A DNA stretch of 11,276 bases from Acidobacteriota bacterium (GTDB taxonomy: Bacteria; Acidobacteriota; Aminicenantia; Aminicenantales; Aminicenantaceae), in contig JAUWSR010000097.1 in the NCBI GenBank assembly GCA_030609975.1, positions 1 through 11,276 of the forward strand, read 5' to 3'. A program made the translations under genes and the position numbers. The notes under the pieces were generated by a model. The model had not been told where the DNA came from. It worked only from the letters and a program-made list of their open reading frames with translations, and did not search any database. The number at the start of each line of letters is the position of its first letter. Position 1 is the first letter of the stretch. Below are positions 1 to 7,056 of the stretch, piece after piece.

Positions 1-231
1 AAAAAAGCCTCCGGGGATCTTCCCAGCGGCATAAGTGTTCTCACGGTAGTCGACCGTAAGCGGCAGAAAAGGCTTTGTCTCTTTCTGACCTTTTTTTGAG
101 CAGGCGGAAACAAACATCACCGTGTCTCCATAACGGAGCAGGGCGGTTCCATCAGCCTGACGTCCGAGTTTGTTAAGTTCGATGGTTAAAGTACGATTGT
201 TGATTTCTAAACTGATTTGATGATGTGACAT
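1..231 (-). CDS. pnp: Polyribonucleotide nucleotidyltransferase (PNPase), N-terminal 77 residues; gene runs off the window
   Basis: PNPase is a phosphorolytic 3'-to-5' exoribonuclease of the RNA degradosome. Reading the minus strand from ATG at 231 gives 77 codons without a stop. They show the first RNase PH-like domain: a strand-rich start (ISLEINNRTLTIELNKLGRQ), then ADGTALLRYGDTVMFVSAC at about residues 26-44, and the loop PLTVDYRENTYAAGKIPGGFF near 57-77, which is typical of PNPase. The gene lies 19 bp downstream of rpsO in the same direction, the classical rpsO-pnp order, so the two are probably cotranscribed. No clear Shine-Dalgarno sequence precedes this ATG. A 6-bp inverted repeat (246-251 with 267-272) spans the rpsO stop codon and could form a small hairpin in the intercistronic RNA. 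The C-terminal RNase PH, KH and S1 domains lie outside the window. Confidence 0.95.
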   Translation of the reverse strand, partial: MSHHQISLEINNRTLTIELNKLGRQADGTALLRYGDTVMFVSACSKKGQKETKPFLPLTVDYRENTYAAGKIPGGFF

Positions 232-250
232 GATTAATTATTGTGGAAGC

Positions 251-517
251 TTACTTTCTGAGATTCAGCTTCTTTATGAGATTTTCGTAGCGTTTGGGAT
301 CCTTATTCTTGAGGTATACAAGAAGTCTTTTTCTCTGACTCACCAGTTTTAAAAGTCCACGTTTGGAATGATGGTCCTGTTTGTGAGTTTCAAAATGCTT
401 GGATAAATAGTTGATCCTGCTGGTGATCAGAGCGATCTGAACCTCCGGCGATCCTGTATCTTCAGGATGGGTTTTGTTGTCGTTTATGACTTTGGTTTTC
501 GCTTCTTTTGTGAACAC
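251..517 (-). CDS. rpsO: 30S ribosomal protein S15
   Basis: S15 is a small-subunit ribosomal protein that binds the central domain of 16S rRNA early in assembly and takes part in a bridge to the 50S subunit. The 88-residue product has the usual length and family signatures: DTGSPEVQIALITSRI (about residues 20-35), the H-x(6)-HHSKRGLL segment (about 45-56) and RLLVYLKNKDPKRYENLI (64-81). The start is GTG at 515-517, chosen because AAGGAG lies about nine bases upstream and the protein begins as expected (MFTKEAK). A promoter-like sequence lies 30-60 bp upstream, leaving a leader of about 20-25 nt. That is short for the pseudoknot autoregulation known in Escherichia coli, so such control is not evident here. 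pnp follows 19 bp downstream. Confidence 0.98.
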   Translation of the reverse strand: MFTKEAKTKVINDNKTHPEDTGSPEVQIALITSRINYLSKHFETHKQDHHSKRGLLKLVSQRKRLLVYLKNKDPKRYENLIKKLNLRK

Positions 518-545
518 GAGATTTTTCTCCTTCTATAGTTTCTTC

Positions 546-574
546 ATACTATCAAAGAACGGCAGAAAAGTAAA
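546..574 (-). promoter_or_regulatory. Sigma70-like promoter for rpsO (and probably pnp)
   Basis: On the minus strand a TTTACT -35 box (569-574), a 17-bp spacer and a TAGTAT -10 box (546-551) lie upstream of rpsO. Transcription would start near 539, some 20 nt before the GTG start codon. The -35 matches four and the -10 five of six consensus bases, with optimal spacing. This is a pattern match only. Confidence 0.55.
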
Positions 575-622
575 TTGCTTAAAAACCGTAATCGATAGAT
601 ATTGTGAGGGTTAGACTGAATC

Positions 623-1123
623 TTACGAAGATAGGGTTTTTTTACGCTTGAGGAGCTGTCTGGCATATTTAGAATCCATTCCTCCCATCTGTTCTTCGAC
701 CTCTTTAAGCTTGGCTTCGATCTCGGCCAGAGTCATCCGGTTGATCTTTTTCTTGGCCGGAGGCTCGGCCGAGGGCTCGGCAGGAGCAGAAGGCTCTTCC
801 GCTTTTGCTTCCGCTTCCGGCTGGGGCTCGGGTTCCTTTTTGGGTTCAGGCTCAGCTTTTGTCTCAGGTTCTGGCTCAGGCTCGGGTTCTGGTTTAGACT
901 CGGGTTCTTGATCCGGTTTGGGTTCAGGCTTAGCTTCAGGTTCCGGTTGGGGTTTTTCCTCTTTTACTTCTTCCTTTACTTCTTCTGTTATTTTTTCCTT
1001 TATCTCTTCCTTTTTGGATTCATCCGATTCTTCAATCGGAGGTTTTTTGTCTTCAGGCTTTGCCTCAGGCTCAGTGCCTTTTTCTTTTTTTGCTTCAGTG
1101 GTTTCTTTCTTTTCGTCTTCCAT
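623..1123 (-). CDS. Glu/Lys/Pro-rich low-complexity protein with a short helical C-terminal segment (hypothetical)
   Basis: I do not recognise this protein. The start is ATG at 1121-1123 because AGGAAGGA lies just upstream; a TTG 18 bases further up is in frame but has no such site. The product has 166 residues. Residues 1-123 are almost entirely Glu, Lys, Pro and Ala: a charged K/E part (1-57, possibly helical), then tandem PEPEPK-like repeats (58-110) and an Ala/Pro/Ser stretch. Residues 124-166 differ: a Lys cluster, then an amphipathic helix (MTLAEIEAKLKEVEEQMGG) and a basic tail (SKYARQLLKRKKTLSS), which reads like a compact folded or nucleic-acid-binding module. There is no signal peptide or membrane segment, so it is probably cytoplasmic and largely disordered. 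It is a single gene, divergent from waaA and upstream of rpsO. The repetitive DNA at about 790-965 encodes the PEPEPK region. It is coding rather than spurious because the frame, start signal and the distinct C-terminus agree. Confidence 0.7.
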   Translation of the reverse strand: MEDEKKETTEAKKEKGTEPEAKPEDKKPPIEESDESKKEEIKEKITEEVKEEVKEEKPQPEPEAKPEPKPDQEPESKPEPEPEPEPETKAEPEPKKEPEPQPEAEAKAEEPSAPAEPSAEPPAKKKINRMTLAEIEAKLKEVEEQMGGMDSKYARQLLKRKKTLSS

Positions 1124-1209
1124 TTTATTCCTTCCTCGCAAGCCTGCTAATCAGCTTGTCAAATAACCACCGTAGGATATCAGATTTTACAAAAAATTAA
1201 AAATGATAT

Positions 1210-1238
1210 TTAACCTGGATTATTCACGAGTTGAGATC
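1210..1238 (+). repeat. Solo end of the palindromic repeat family, upstream of waaA
   Basis: TTAACCTGGATTATTCACG followed by AGTTGAGAT matches the sequence at 5256-5284 in about 24 of 28 positions. Its core CCTGGATTATTCACG is the exact reverse complement of the right end of repeat unit 2 (8311-8325). The following bases, to about 1311, contain GGCGCAAA (1263-1270) and TTTGTGCC (1298-1305), a near-perfect inverted repeat, so a degenerate element may cover about 1210-1310. It lies in the non-coding interval before waaA, which is one reason to reject the upstream start of that gene. Confidence 0.55.
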
Positions 1239-1331
1239 GCCGTGGTAGGTTGGGATGGGGCAAGGCGCAAAGGAGAGCAATCTGACCGGGGCTGGATTTT
1301 GTGCCTTAAAACAAGTACTATTCTGGGGATA

Positions 1332-2600
1332 ATGTATTTCCTCTATTCCTGTCTGATGTTTTTATTCGTGTTGGGTTATTTTCCGCTCTATTTTATAAAG
1401 CTGCGATTGATCCGCAAACAGCCCCTGCATCTAAGGGAAAGAATGGGGCTATCGCTTGTTACTCAATCTAAGAAAACGAAGTCTTTTTGGATCCACGCTG
1501 TCTCTGTAGGAGAAGTGCTTTCTCTACAGGGATTGGTAAAGCGCCTGAAATACACTTATCCGGAATGGAACATCTATCTATCCACCTTAACACACTCGGG
1601 CTATAGACTCGCTAAGGAAAAGATGGCGAGCGTAGACCGCATTCTATTTGTCCCGCTCGACTTTAAATGGATCGTGCGGCGCTTTTTTAAACTTCTTGAT
1701 CCCAATGTCTTCATTCTTGCTGAATCGGAATTCTGGCCAAATCTGCTACGTGAGGCCCAGAGGCATACGCAGGCTGTGTTGCTTGTGAACGGCAGGATCT
1801 CTCAAGGATCGTGCCGCCGCTACCAGAGTGTGCGAAGCTTGATGCGGAAAATATTACGGAATGTGAATCTTTTCCAGGTTCAAACCGAGGCGGATAGAGA
1901 AAGGTTGATCGCTATCGGCGGAAATCCTGATCAGATCGAAGTGACGGGAAACCTCAAAACAGAGGTCGAACTCCCAGAATTGAATGGGGAAGACCGTGCC
2001 CGCCTGAAAAAGTCCTTGGGTCTGCCCGCTTCCCAAAAGGTGATCATTGCCGGCAGCACGCATCGGGGGGAAGAGCTTCCTCTACTAGAAGCTTTTGTCC
2101 AGGCGCGAAAGCAGCAAACAGACCGGTGTTTGATCTTGGCTCCCCGGCACCTGGAGAGGGTTAGGGAAGTGGAAAAACTGGCAGTTGATCTGGATTTGAA
2201 GGTGACACGTCGTACTGCACTCTTGGAACATCAAACCTGGGAAGTGCTCATCCTGGATACACTGGGAGAATTAGCGCGGCTGTATGCGGTGTCCGATATC
2301 GCGTTTATTGGAGGCAGCCTTATTCCCTGGGGGGGACAGAACCTGCTCGAGCCGGCTTTTTATGGAAAGCCGATCTATTTTGGCCCTTATATGGACAATT
2401 TTACTCATTTGGCGGAGATGTTTGTGAATAAAGGGGCTGCGCTTGTTATCCATAACGAAACGGAATTGTTGAATATGTATCTTATGCTTGATGAAGCCAG
2501 GCTGCAGGTCATGGGGCGCACAGCCCGCGATACGCTGCTTTCCCTTCAAGGAGCCACACCTAAAGCCCTTGAGGCGATAAAGAGCCTCATGCAAGCTTAG
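1332..2600 (+). CDS. waaA: 3-deoxy-D-manno-octulosonic acid (Kdo) transferase
   Basis: WaaA (KdtA) transfers Kdo from CMP-Kdo to lipid A precursor at the inner face of the cytoplasmic membrane, starting the lipopolysaccharide core. The 422-residue product matches the family's usual length. It has an N-terminal hydrophobic anchor (about residues 2-22), then HAVSVGEV (55-62) with the catalytic Glu at 61, LAESEFWPN (129-137), NGRIS (153-157), TGNLK (205-209), AGSTHRGEE (240-248), APRH (270-273) and GGSLIPWGGQNLLEPA (327-342). The last is the nucleotide-sugar-binding signature of this GT-B glycosyltransferase. The frame stays open to ATG 1203, but I chose ATG 1332: the product then starts like known WaaA proteins (MYFLYS), and the upstream 43 codons run through repeat-derived DNA. 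The GGGGA before this ATG is a weak, close ribosome site. The TAG stop overlaps the stop of the convergent racemase gene. The gene implies an LPS-bearing diderm. Confidence 0.95.
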   Translation: MYFLYSCLMFLFVLGYFPLYFIKLRLIRKQPLHLRERMGLSLVTQSKKTKSFWIHAVSVGEVLSLQGLVKRLKYTYPEWNIYLSTLTHSGYRLAKEKMASVDRILFVPLDFKWIVRRFFKLLDPNVFILAESEFWPNLLREAQRHTQAVLLVNGRISQGSCRRYQSVRSLMRKILRNVNLFQVQTEADRERLIAIGGNPDQIEVTGNLKTEVELPELNGEDRARLKKSLGLPASQKVIIAGSTHRGEELPLLEAFVQARKQQTDRCLILAPRHLERVREVEKLAVDLDLKVTRRTALLEHQTWEVLILDTLGELARLYAVSDIAFIGGSLIPWGGQNLLEPAFYGKPIYFGPYMDNFTHLAEMFVNKGAALVIHNETELLNMYLMLDEARLQVMGRTARDTLLSLQGATPKALEAIKSLMQA

Positions 2601-3817
2601 GCCGACAAAATTCGCCGCGGGATCTGCGAGCTCAGCCCGATCAGGATCTTATAGTTAGAAGTATCAGCCCAAACAGCGAAGTCGTCAGCGGTAATGGTCT
2701 GGCCGCCTTGAGACCCGATCAGGATGGTCTCTTCGCCGGGTGAAACCGCTAAATCTGAAGGTAACCGCACGATCAGGTGATTAGCGGTAACAGAGGCAAT
2801 GATGGGGCATTTTTTTCCCCTGACCAAAACTGTCCCTTTATCTACCGCCGCGGGCGGGATACCGTCGGAATAGCCTACAGGCAGGACTGCGATATTTTCC
2901 CGGTTTTGGGCCTTGTAGGCTCGGTGGTATGAGACCGAATCTCCCGGTTTGAGAGATCTGACTTCCGCTATCCGGGTTTTAAACTGGAGTACCGGCTTCA
3001 GTTTGAGGCTGTTTTCCTGGGCGCTCTGACGATTGGGATAATATCCATACAGCGCTATCCCCGGTCGTATCATATTTAGATAAAATTCGTTTGAGGAGAA
3101 GATGCCGGCACTGCTGGCTGCATGTATGTAAAGAGTGCTCGAGCTTGTGTTGTTCAAATGTGTACAGACATCCAAGAGACGCTTCAGCTGTTCTCTATCG
3201 AAAACCTCATCTTCTGTTAAGGTCGTGGATATTCCCTGTATCTGCAGTTCTTGATAAGCCTGTAGTTTTTGAAGATATGCAGGGGCTTCTAAGTAGGGGA
3301 CGCCCATACGGTTCATTCCGGTGTCGATGTGGATGTGGACTCTTGCCCTTTTATTTTGCTTGCGCGCAGCAGCAACGAGGTGTTCGTATCCGTAAGATGA
3401 GAGGAACTGCCCGATGTCGTAGTGAACGAGTTCCGCACAAGCCCGAGGGTGTAATGGGCCGAAGTTGTACACAGGGCAAGCCACACCGGATTTTTTCAAG
3501 TCAAGTGCTTCCTGGATTTTACATACCATGAGAGCATCAATGTTCGCTCTATCGAGATACCGCCCAACTTCCAACAGCCCATGTCCATAGGCATTGGCTT
3601 TGATAACGGCCATGATGGGAACCTTTACACGACTTTTGATCCTTTCCAGGTTCCAATTCAGATGATCCATATTGAGTTCGATCCAGGATTCGTGGCTTTC
3701 GGAAGTCGCTTGTGGGCGCAGGCGGGGACTACGGAGCCGGCCAGGTTTGGATAGACCTCTATCCGGGAGCAGGCTGAGTCCGGAAAAAACCATGAATTTG
3801 CGGCGTGATATTTTCAT
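2597..3817 (-). CDS. alr: Alanine-racemase-fold PLP protein with twin-arginine N-terminus
   Basis: Fold-type III PLP racemase; the family interconverts L- and D-alanine. Start is ATG 3815-3817, since AGGAGG lies seven bases upstream; 406 residues. Residues 1-43 are an extension with SRRKFMVFSGL, a Tat-like motif whose hydrophobic stretch is short, so export is plausible but not certain. The barrel begins at about 44. Seen: PLP-lysine motif VIKANAYGHG (Lys73), HIDTGMNRMGV (162-172), HAASSAG (232-238), RPGIALYG (Arg251), the second catalytic Tyr in VSYHRAY (Tyr297), VGYSDG (314-319) and a C-terminal NYKILIG...IPRR with the phosphate-binding Tyr389. Unusual: the usual THF-type motif reads STTLT (197-201), and the usual MDQ motif after the second-domain glycine reads ANH (345-347). 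Catalytic residues are intact, so racemase activity is likely, but the substrate may differ from alanine. It follows the radical SAM gene by 28 bp, probably in one operon. Confidence 0.85.
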   Translation of the reverse strand: MKISRRKFMVFSGLSLLPDRGLSKPGRLRSPRLRPQATSESHESWIELNMDHLNWNLERIKSRVKVPIMAVIKANAYGHGLLEVGRYLDRANIDALMVCKIQEALDLKKSGVACPVYNFGPLHPRACAELVHYDIGQFLSSYGYEHLVAAARKQNKRARVHIHIDTGMNRMGVPYLEAPAYLQKLQAYQELQIQGISTTLTEDEVFDREQLKRLLDVCTHLNNTSSSTLYIHAASSAGIFSSNEFYLNMIRPGIALYGYYPNRQSAQENSLKLKPVLQFKTRIAEVRSLKPGDSVSYHRAYKAQNRENIAVLPVGYSDGIPPAAVDKGTVLVRGKKCPIIASVTANHLIVRLPSDLAVSPGEETILIGSQGGQTITADDFAVWADTSNYKILIGLSSQIPRRILSA

Positions 3818-3845
3818 ACAGGGCCCTCCTTTGCTCTGGACTGGC

Positions 3846-5126
3846 TTATATTCCACAGCAGTTCTTGTATTTTTCGCCGCTGCCGCAGGGACAGGGCGTA
3901 TTGCGTCCCGGTTTTGCTTGAGGACAGGGCGATGTTTTCAGAAATCTGTGATAATCGCTGGCCGGCTGTCCTTCCCGGAGGCATTCCGCCATGGCGCGGA
4001 AATAGGGATGAGCAAACTGAAAGAAAAGTTTGTATCCTTCACAAAGATAATTGAGCCCCGCTTCACCTCCCGGAGCCTTGAGAAAGCGGTGGCCAGGGCA
4101 GCCTCCGTTGCACATTTTCAGGTAGCGGCATTCCCGGCAGTACAGGGGGAGTCCGCTTCGTTTCTGTTCTCCAAATTCTCTTTGGAACTCTCCATCGAGC
4201 ATGGTTGAGACGGGAGAGTCCATGAGATTTCCCAGATAATGGGGCTTAAATACAAAATGATCGCAGCTGTAAAGATCACCGTTGTGTTCCAGCGCAACCG
4301 CCCGACCGCAGGTTTCAGCATGAACACAGAGAGAGGCCGGAAGGTTCATGAAAAGTCCGAGGAAGAGATCGAAGAATTGAACATAGATCTCTCCAATATC
4401 ATTTTCCAACCAACGCTCGAATACTCCTATTAAAAAGCGGCCCCATTGACGTGACCCTACGGACTCTGCTTTGATGCTGCCATTTTCTTCCCGTTCAACA
4501 ATGGGGATGAACTGGAAAAATCGTGCGCCGATTTCTTTGAGAAAATCATAGGTGGGATGAGGCTGATCCCCATTGATGCGTGTAACAACGGTCAGAGTGT
4601 TGAATTCCACGTTGTGTTTTTTAAGAATCTCCAACCCGTGCATAACCTCGCGAAAGGACCCGCGACCGGTGGGAGCAATGCGAAAGCGGTCATGGATCTT
4701 TTCCGAGCCGTCGATGCTGATCCCGACTAAAAAAGACTCATCGTGGAGGAAATGCCCCCATGCATCATCCAGGCGTGTCCCATTGGTCTGGATGGTGTTG
4801 AGGATGGACATGTCTGGGCGCTGATACTTTTTTTGGAGAGCCACCGCCTTTTTATAAAAAGGCAAACCGAGGAGGGTGGGTTCGCCGCCCTGCCAGCTGA
4901 AGTGGATCTCCTGCACCGATTCAGGCTGAGATTCAATATACTGTCGTGTGAAATTATCCAGAACCTCGTCTGGCATACGGAAATCCTCTTTGTTAGGGTA
5001 GAGAAGAGTCTTAGGAAGATAGAAACAGTAGGTACAATTGAGGTTACAGACAGCGCCGATGGGTTTTACGATGATGTGAAAAGGAAGCTTCGAGGGGATT
5101 ATATTTGAGAGTGTGTTGTGTGACAT
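3846..5126 (-). CDS. Anaerobic sulfatase-maturase-type radical SAM/SPASM enzyme with SEC-C tail
   Basis: Enzymes of this family (anSME, AtsB/ChuR) oxidise a Cys or Ser in a target protein to formylglycine under anaerobic conditions. The 426-residue protein has the SAM-cluster motif CNLNCTYC (Cys27, 31, 34), WQGGEPTL (78-85), and the full set of eight SPASM cysteines (267, 273, 288, 330, 333, 339, 343, 362) for two auxiliary [4Fe-4S] clusters. The Asp right after Cys288 matches the position of the proposed catalytic base. The C-terminus carries a SEC-C zinc-binding motif (PCPCGSGEKYKNCCG, 411-425), often seen on anSME homologues. No signal peptide: cytoplasmic. No sulfatase and no CxPxR or SxPxR substrate motif was seen in the window, so the target is elsewhere or this is a relative with another substrate. 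First gene of a likely operon with the racemase; a promoter lies directly upstream. Confidence 0.92.
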   Translation of the reverse strand: MSHNTLSNIIPSKLPFHIIVKPIGAVCNLNCTYCFYLPKTLLYPNKEDFRMPDEVLDNFTRQYIESQPESVQEIHFSWQGGEPTLLGLPFYKKAVALQKKYQRPDMSILNTIQTNGTRLDDAWGHFLHDESFLVGISIDGSEKIHDRFRIAPTGRGSFREVMHGLEILKKHNVEFNTLTVVTRINGDQPHPTYDFLKEIGARFFQFIPIVEREENGSIKAESVGSRQWGRFLIGVFERWLENDIGEIYVQFFDLFLGLFMNLPASLCVHAETCGRAVALEHNGDLYSCDHFVFKPHYLGNLMDSPVSTMLDGEFQREFGEQKRSGLPLYCRECRYLKMCNGGCPGHRFLKAPGGEAGLNYLCEGYKLFFQFAHPYFRAMAECLREGQPASDYHRFLKTSPCPQAKPGRNTPCPCGSGEKYKNCCGI

Positions 5127-5142
5127 AGCTTCTCTTGCATAA

Positions 5143-5171
5143 AGAATAATGAATTTTGAAATTGAAGTAAA
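5143..5171 (-). promoter_or_regulatory. Sigma70-like promoter for the radical SAM-racemase operon
   Basis: Minus-strand TTTACT (5166-5171), a 17-bp spacer and TATTCT (5143-5148) stand just upstream of the radical SAM start codon. The predicted start leaves a leader of only about 10 nt, with AGAGAAG close to the ATG. A consensus TATAAT also occurs on the minus strand at 5225-5230, without a good -35 box, and could be an alternative distal promoter. Confidence 0.4.
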
Positions 5172-5255
5172 ATTTTAATGACGGAACAGGCGACAATACA
5201 GGGTAGACAACCTTCTTTTTATCCATTATAGTCATCTAATCTGAATAATATTTAA

Positions 5256-5284
5256 TTAATCTGGATTGGTCACGAGTTGATATT
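5256..5284 (+). repeat. Solo end of the palindromic repeat family, upstream of the deacylase gene
   Basis: TTAATCTGGATTGGTCACG followed by AGTTGATAT matches 1210-1238 in about 24 of 28 bases, including the 11-base run TCACGAGTTGA. It resembles the reverse complement of the right ends of the units at 7942-8325. Here only the end is recognisable. It lies in the 222-bp divergent interval between the radical SAM gene and the deacylase gene, a position where it could influence either transcript. Confidence 0.5.
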
Positions 5285-5348
5285 GTTTTTGTTGGACACC
5301 GTATCGATATTGGGATAGTTCAGGTTAAATTGGATTTGAGGAGGACAA

Positions 5349-7052
5349 ATGGCTAAGAATATCACTCGCAGAGAATTTATAAAGCATTCATCCCGTATGG
5401 CCGCTTTTGCCGGCCTGGGAAGCTGTGGCATCCTGAACTCCGGATGTGGATCCAAACACGAATATGACCTCTTGATCAAAGGGGGTAGAATATACGATGG
5501 ACTGGGACATGAAGCCATTGAGACGGATATCGGCATCGTGGGAGATAAAATTGTAAAGCTTGGGAGGATACCGAGCTCCAAGGGAAGAGAAATTATCGAT
5601 GCTCGCAATCTATCTGTCTGTCCCGGATTCATCGATGCCCACGATCACTCTGACGTCAACCTCTTCGTAAACGCTAAGGCGGAAAGTCATGTGAGACAGG
5701 GGATAACCTCTGTTGTGAGCGGCAACTGTGGCTCTTCCCCTTTTCCTGTTTCGGATGAGGTTTTTGAGGAAAGCCAGGCTGCTTTAAAAGAGGCATACAA
5801 CCTGGATCTGACTTGGAGAGATACAAAGGGTTTTTTGGCCCGTCTGGAAGAATCCGGCATTGCTCTGAACTATTCAACATTCGTAGGGCAGGGGACGATA
5901 CGGGGAGCTGCCATGGGTTTCAATGACCGCCCGCCCAAACCAGAAGAATTGGAAAAAATGAAGCTTTTTGTGGCCGAAAGCATTCAAGCTGGAGCACTGG
6001 GGCTTTCAACCGGTTTGGAGTACGCCCCCGGTAGTTTTGCCCAACCGGAGGAGATTACGGAATTGTGTCGTGTCGCCGTTGCCAGCGGAGGGATGTATTC
6101 CTCTCACATGAGAGATGAAGGCGATTTCTTAATGGAAGCTCTGGATGAAACCATCAATGTTGCCCGTGAAACCGGAGCGAATCTACAGATCTCTCATTTT
6201 AAGGTCGCTTATCCTAGGAACTGGCACAAGGTGGATGACGCCTTAGCAAAAGTGGAGGAGGCCGCCCGGCAGGGGATTTCGATCTTCTGTGACCGCTATC
6301 CTTATATCGCCGGTTCAACCGGTTTCAGCAGCTTCAACTTCCCGCTTTGGGCTCTACAAGGAACAACGGATGAGTTTTTAGCACGTTTGAAGGATCCGAC
6401 TCTCGAGAGCAGATTGCGTGAATATGTCGATGAGCGTGAAAAGAAACTTGGATCTTGGGACAAGGTTGTGATTTCTTTCGTGGCTACTGAAAAGAATAAA
6501 AAATATGAGGGCCGCAGTGTACTAGACGGGATGAAGGAAACCGATAAAGACGCATTTGAATTTATGCGTGATCTCATGATCCAAGAAAAAAATCGTGCCG
6601 GGCAGATCATCTTCATGGCCACGGAAGAAAACCTGAAAAAGATCCTGTCGCATCCTTTGGTGGGGATCGGTTGTGATGGTTCCGCCCTGGCGCCTTATGG
6701 ACCCCTGGGAAAGGGAAAACCACACCCCCGCAGCTATGGGACTTTTCCCCGTGTTCTAGCTAAATATGTCCGAGGAGAAAAAATACTTCCCATGCCCGAG
6801 ATGTTGAAGAAAATGACCTCGATGCCTGCTCAAAAATTCGGGTTTTCTGGAAGAGGAGTCCTGCAAGACGGTTTCTTTGCCGACATCGTGGTTTTCGATG
6901 AAGATCGGGTTCAGGACATGGCCACCTTCAAGGAACCGCATCAATACCCCGAGGGGATTGACTATGTGCTGGTAAACGGCAAGCTTGTTGTCAATCGAGG
7001 AGTACACACTGGGCAGTTGCCCGGGCGCATCCTGCGGTCCAGCCAGCCTTGA
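5349..7052 (+). CDS. N-acyl-D-amino-acid deacylase (D-aminoacylase), Tat-type exported lipoprotein
   Basis: Amidohydrolase-superfamily enzyme that hydrolyses N-acyl-D-amino acids to a carboxylate and a free D-amino acid. The 567-residue product starts with RREFIK (7-12), a twin-arginine motif, then a short hydrophobic stretch and a lipobox LGSC (Cys26; Cys33 is an alternative), so it is probably a Tat-exported lipoprotein. The catalytic domain begins at about 39. Seen are the metal motif GFIDAHDHSD (His98, His100), the metal-bridging Cys127 in GNCGSSPFP, His253 in SSHMRDEG, His283 in ISHFK, Asp443 in GCDGSA and the HPRSYGTFPRVL signature (459-470). The C-terminal beta part contains GFFADIVVFD. 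GGAGG lies seven bases before the ATG. The M23 peptidase gene follows after 4 bp. Acyl and amino-acid specificity cannot be read from the sequence, and a dipeptidase-like role is possible. Confidence 0.92.
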   Translation: MAKNITRREFIKHSSRMAAFAGLGSCGILNSGCGSKHEYDLLIKGGRIYDGLGHEAIETDIGIVGDKIVKLGRIPSSKGREIIDARNLSVCPGFIDAHDHSDVNLFVNAKAESHVRQGITSVVSGNCGSSPFPVSDEVFEESQAALKEAYNLDLTWRDTKGFLARLEESGIALNYSTFVGQGTIRGAAMGFNDRPPKPEELEKMKLFVAESIQAGALGLSTGLEYAPGSFAQPEEITELCRVAVASGGMYSSHMRDEGDFLMEALDETINVARETGANLQISHFKVAYPRNWHKVDDALAKVEEAARQGISIFCDRYPYIAGSTGFSSFNFPLWALQGTTDEFLARLKDPTLESRLREYVDEREKKLGSWDKVVISFVATEKNKKYEGRSVLDGMKETDKDAFEFMRDLMIQEKNRAGQIIFMATEENLKKILSHPLVGIGCDGSALAPYGPLGKGKPHPRSYGTFPRVLAKYVRGEKILPMPEMLKKMTSMPAQKFGFSGRGVLQDGFFADIVVFDEDRVQDMATFKEPHQYPEGIDYVLVNGKLVVNRGVHTGQLPGRILRSSQP

Positions 7053-7056
7053 AATC

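Noticed and set aside
648..1166. Ser/Gly- and Phe-rich plus-strand frames opposite the Glu/Lys/Pro protein.
   Set aside because: They are reverse-strand shadows of low-complexity codons, without start signals or domain-like content.
3672..4208. A 178-codon plus-strand frame opposite the racemase and radical SAM genes.
   Set aside because: Both minus-strand genes have clear motifs and start signals there; this frame has none.
5277..5320. Promoter for the deacylase gene (TTGATA or TTGGAC as -35).
   Set aside because: No -10 box with acceptable sequence at 16-18 bp spacing; a promoter must exist but I cannot place it.
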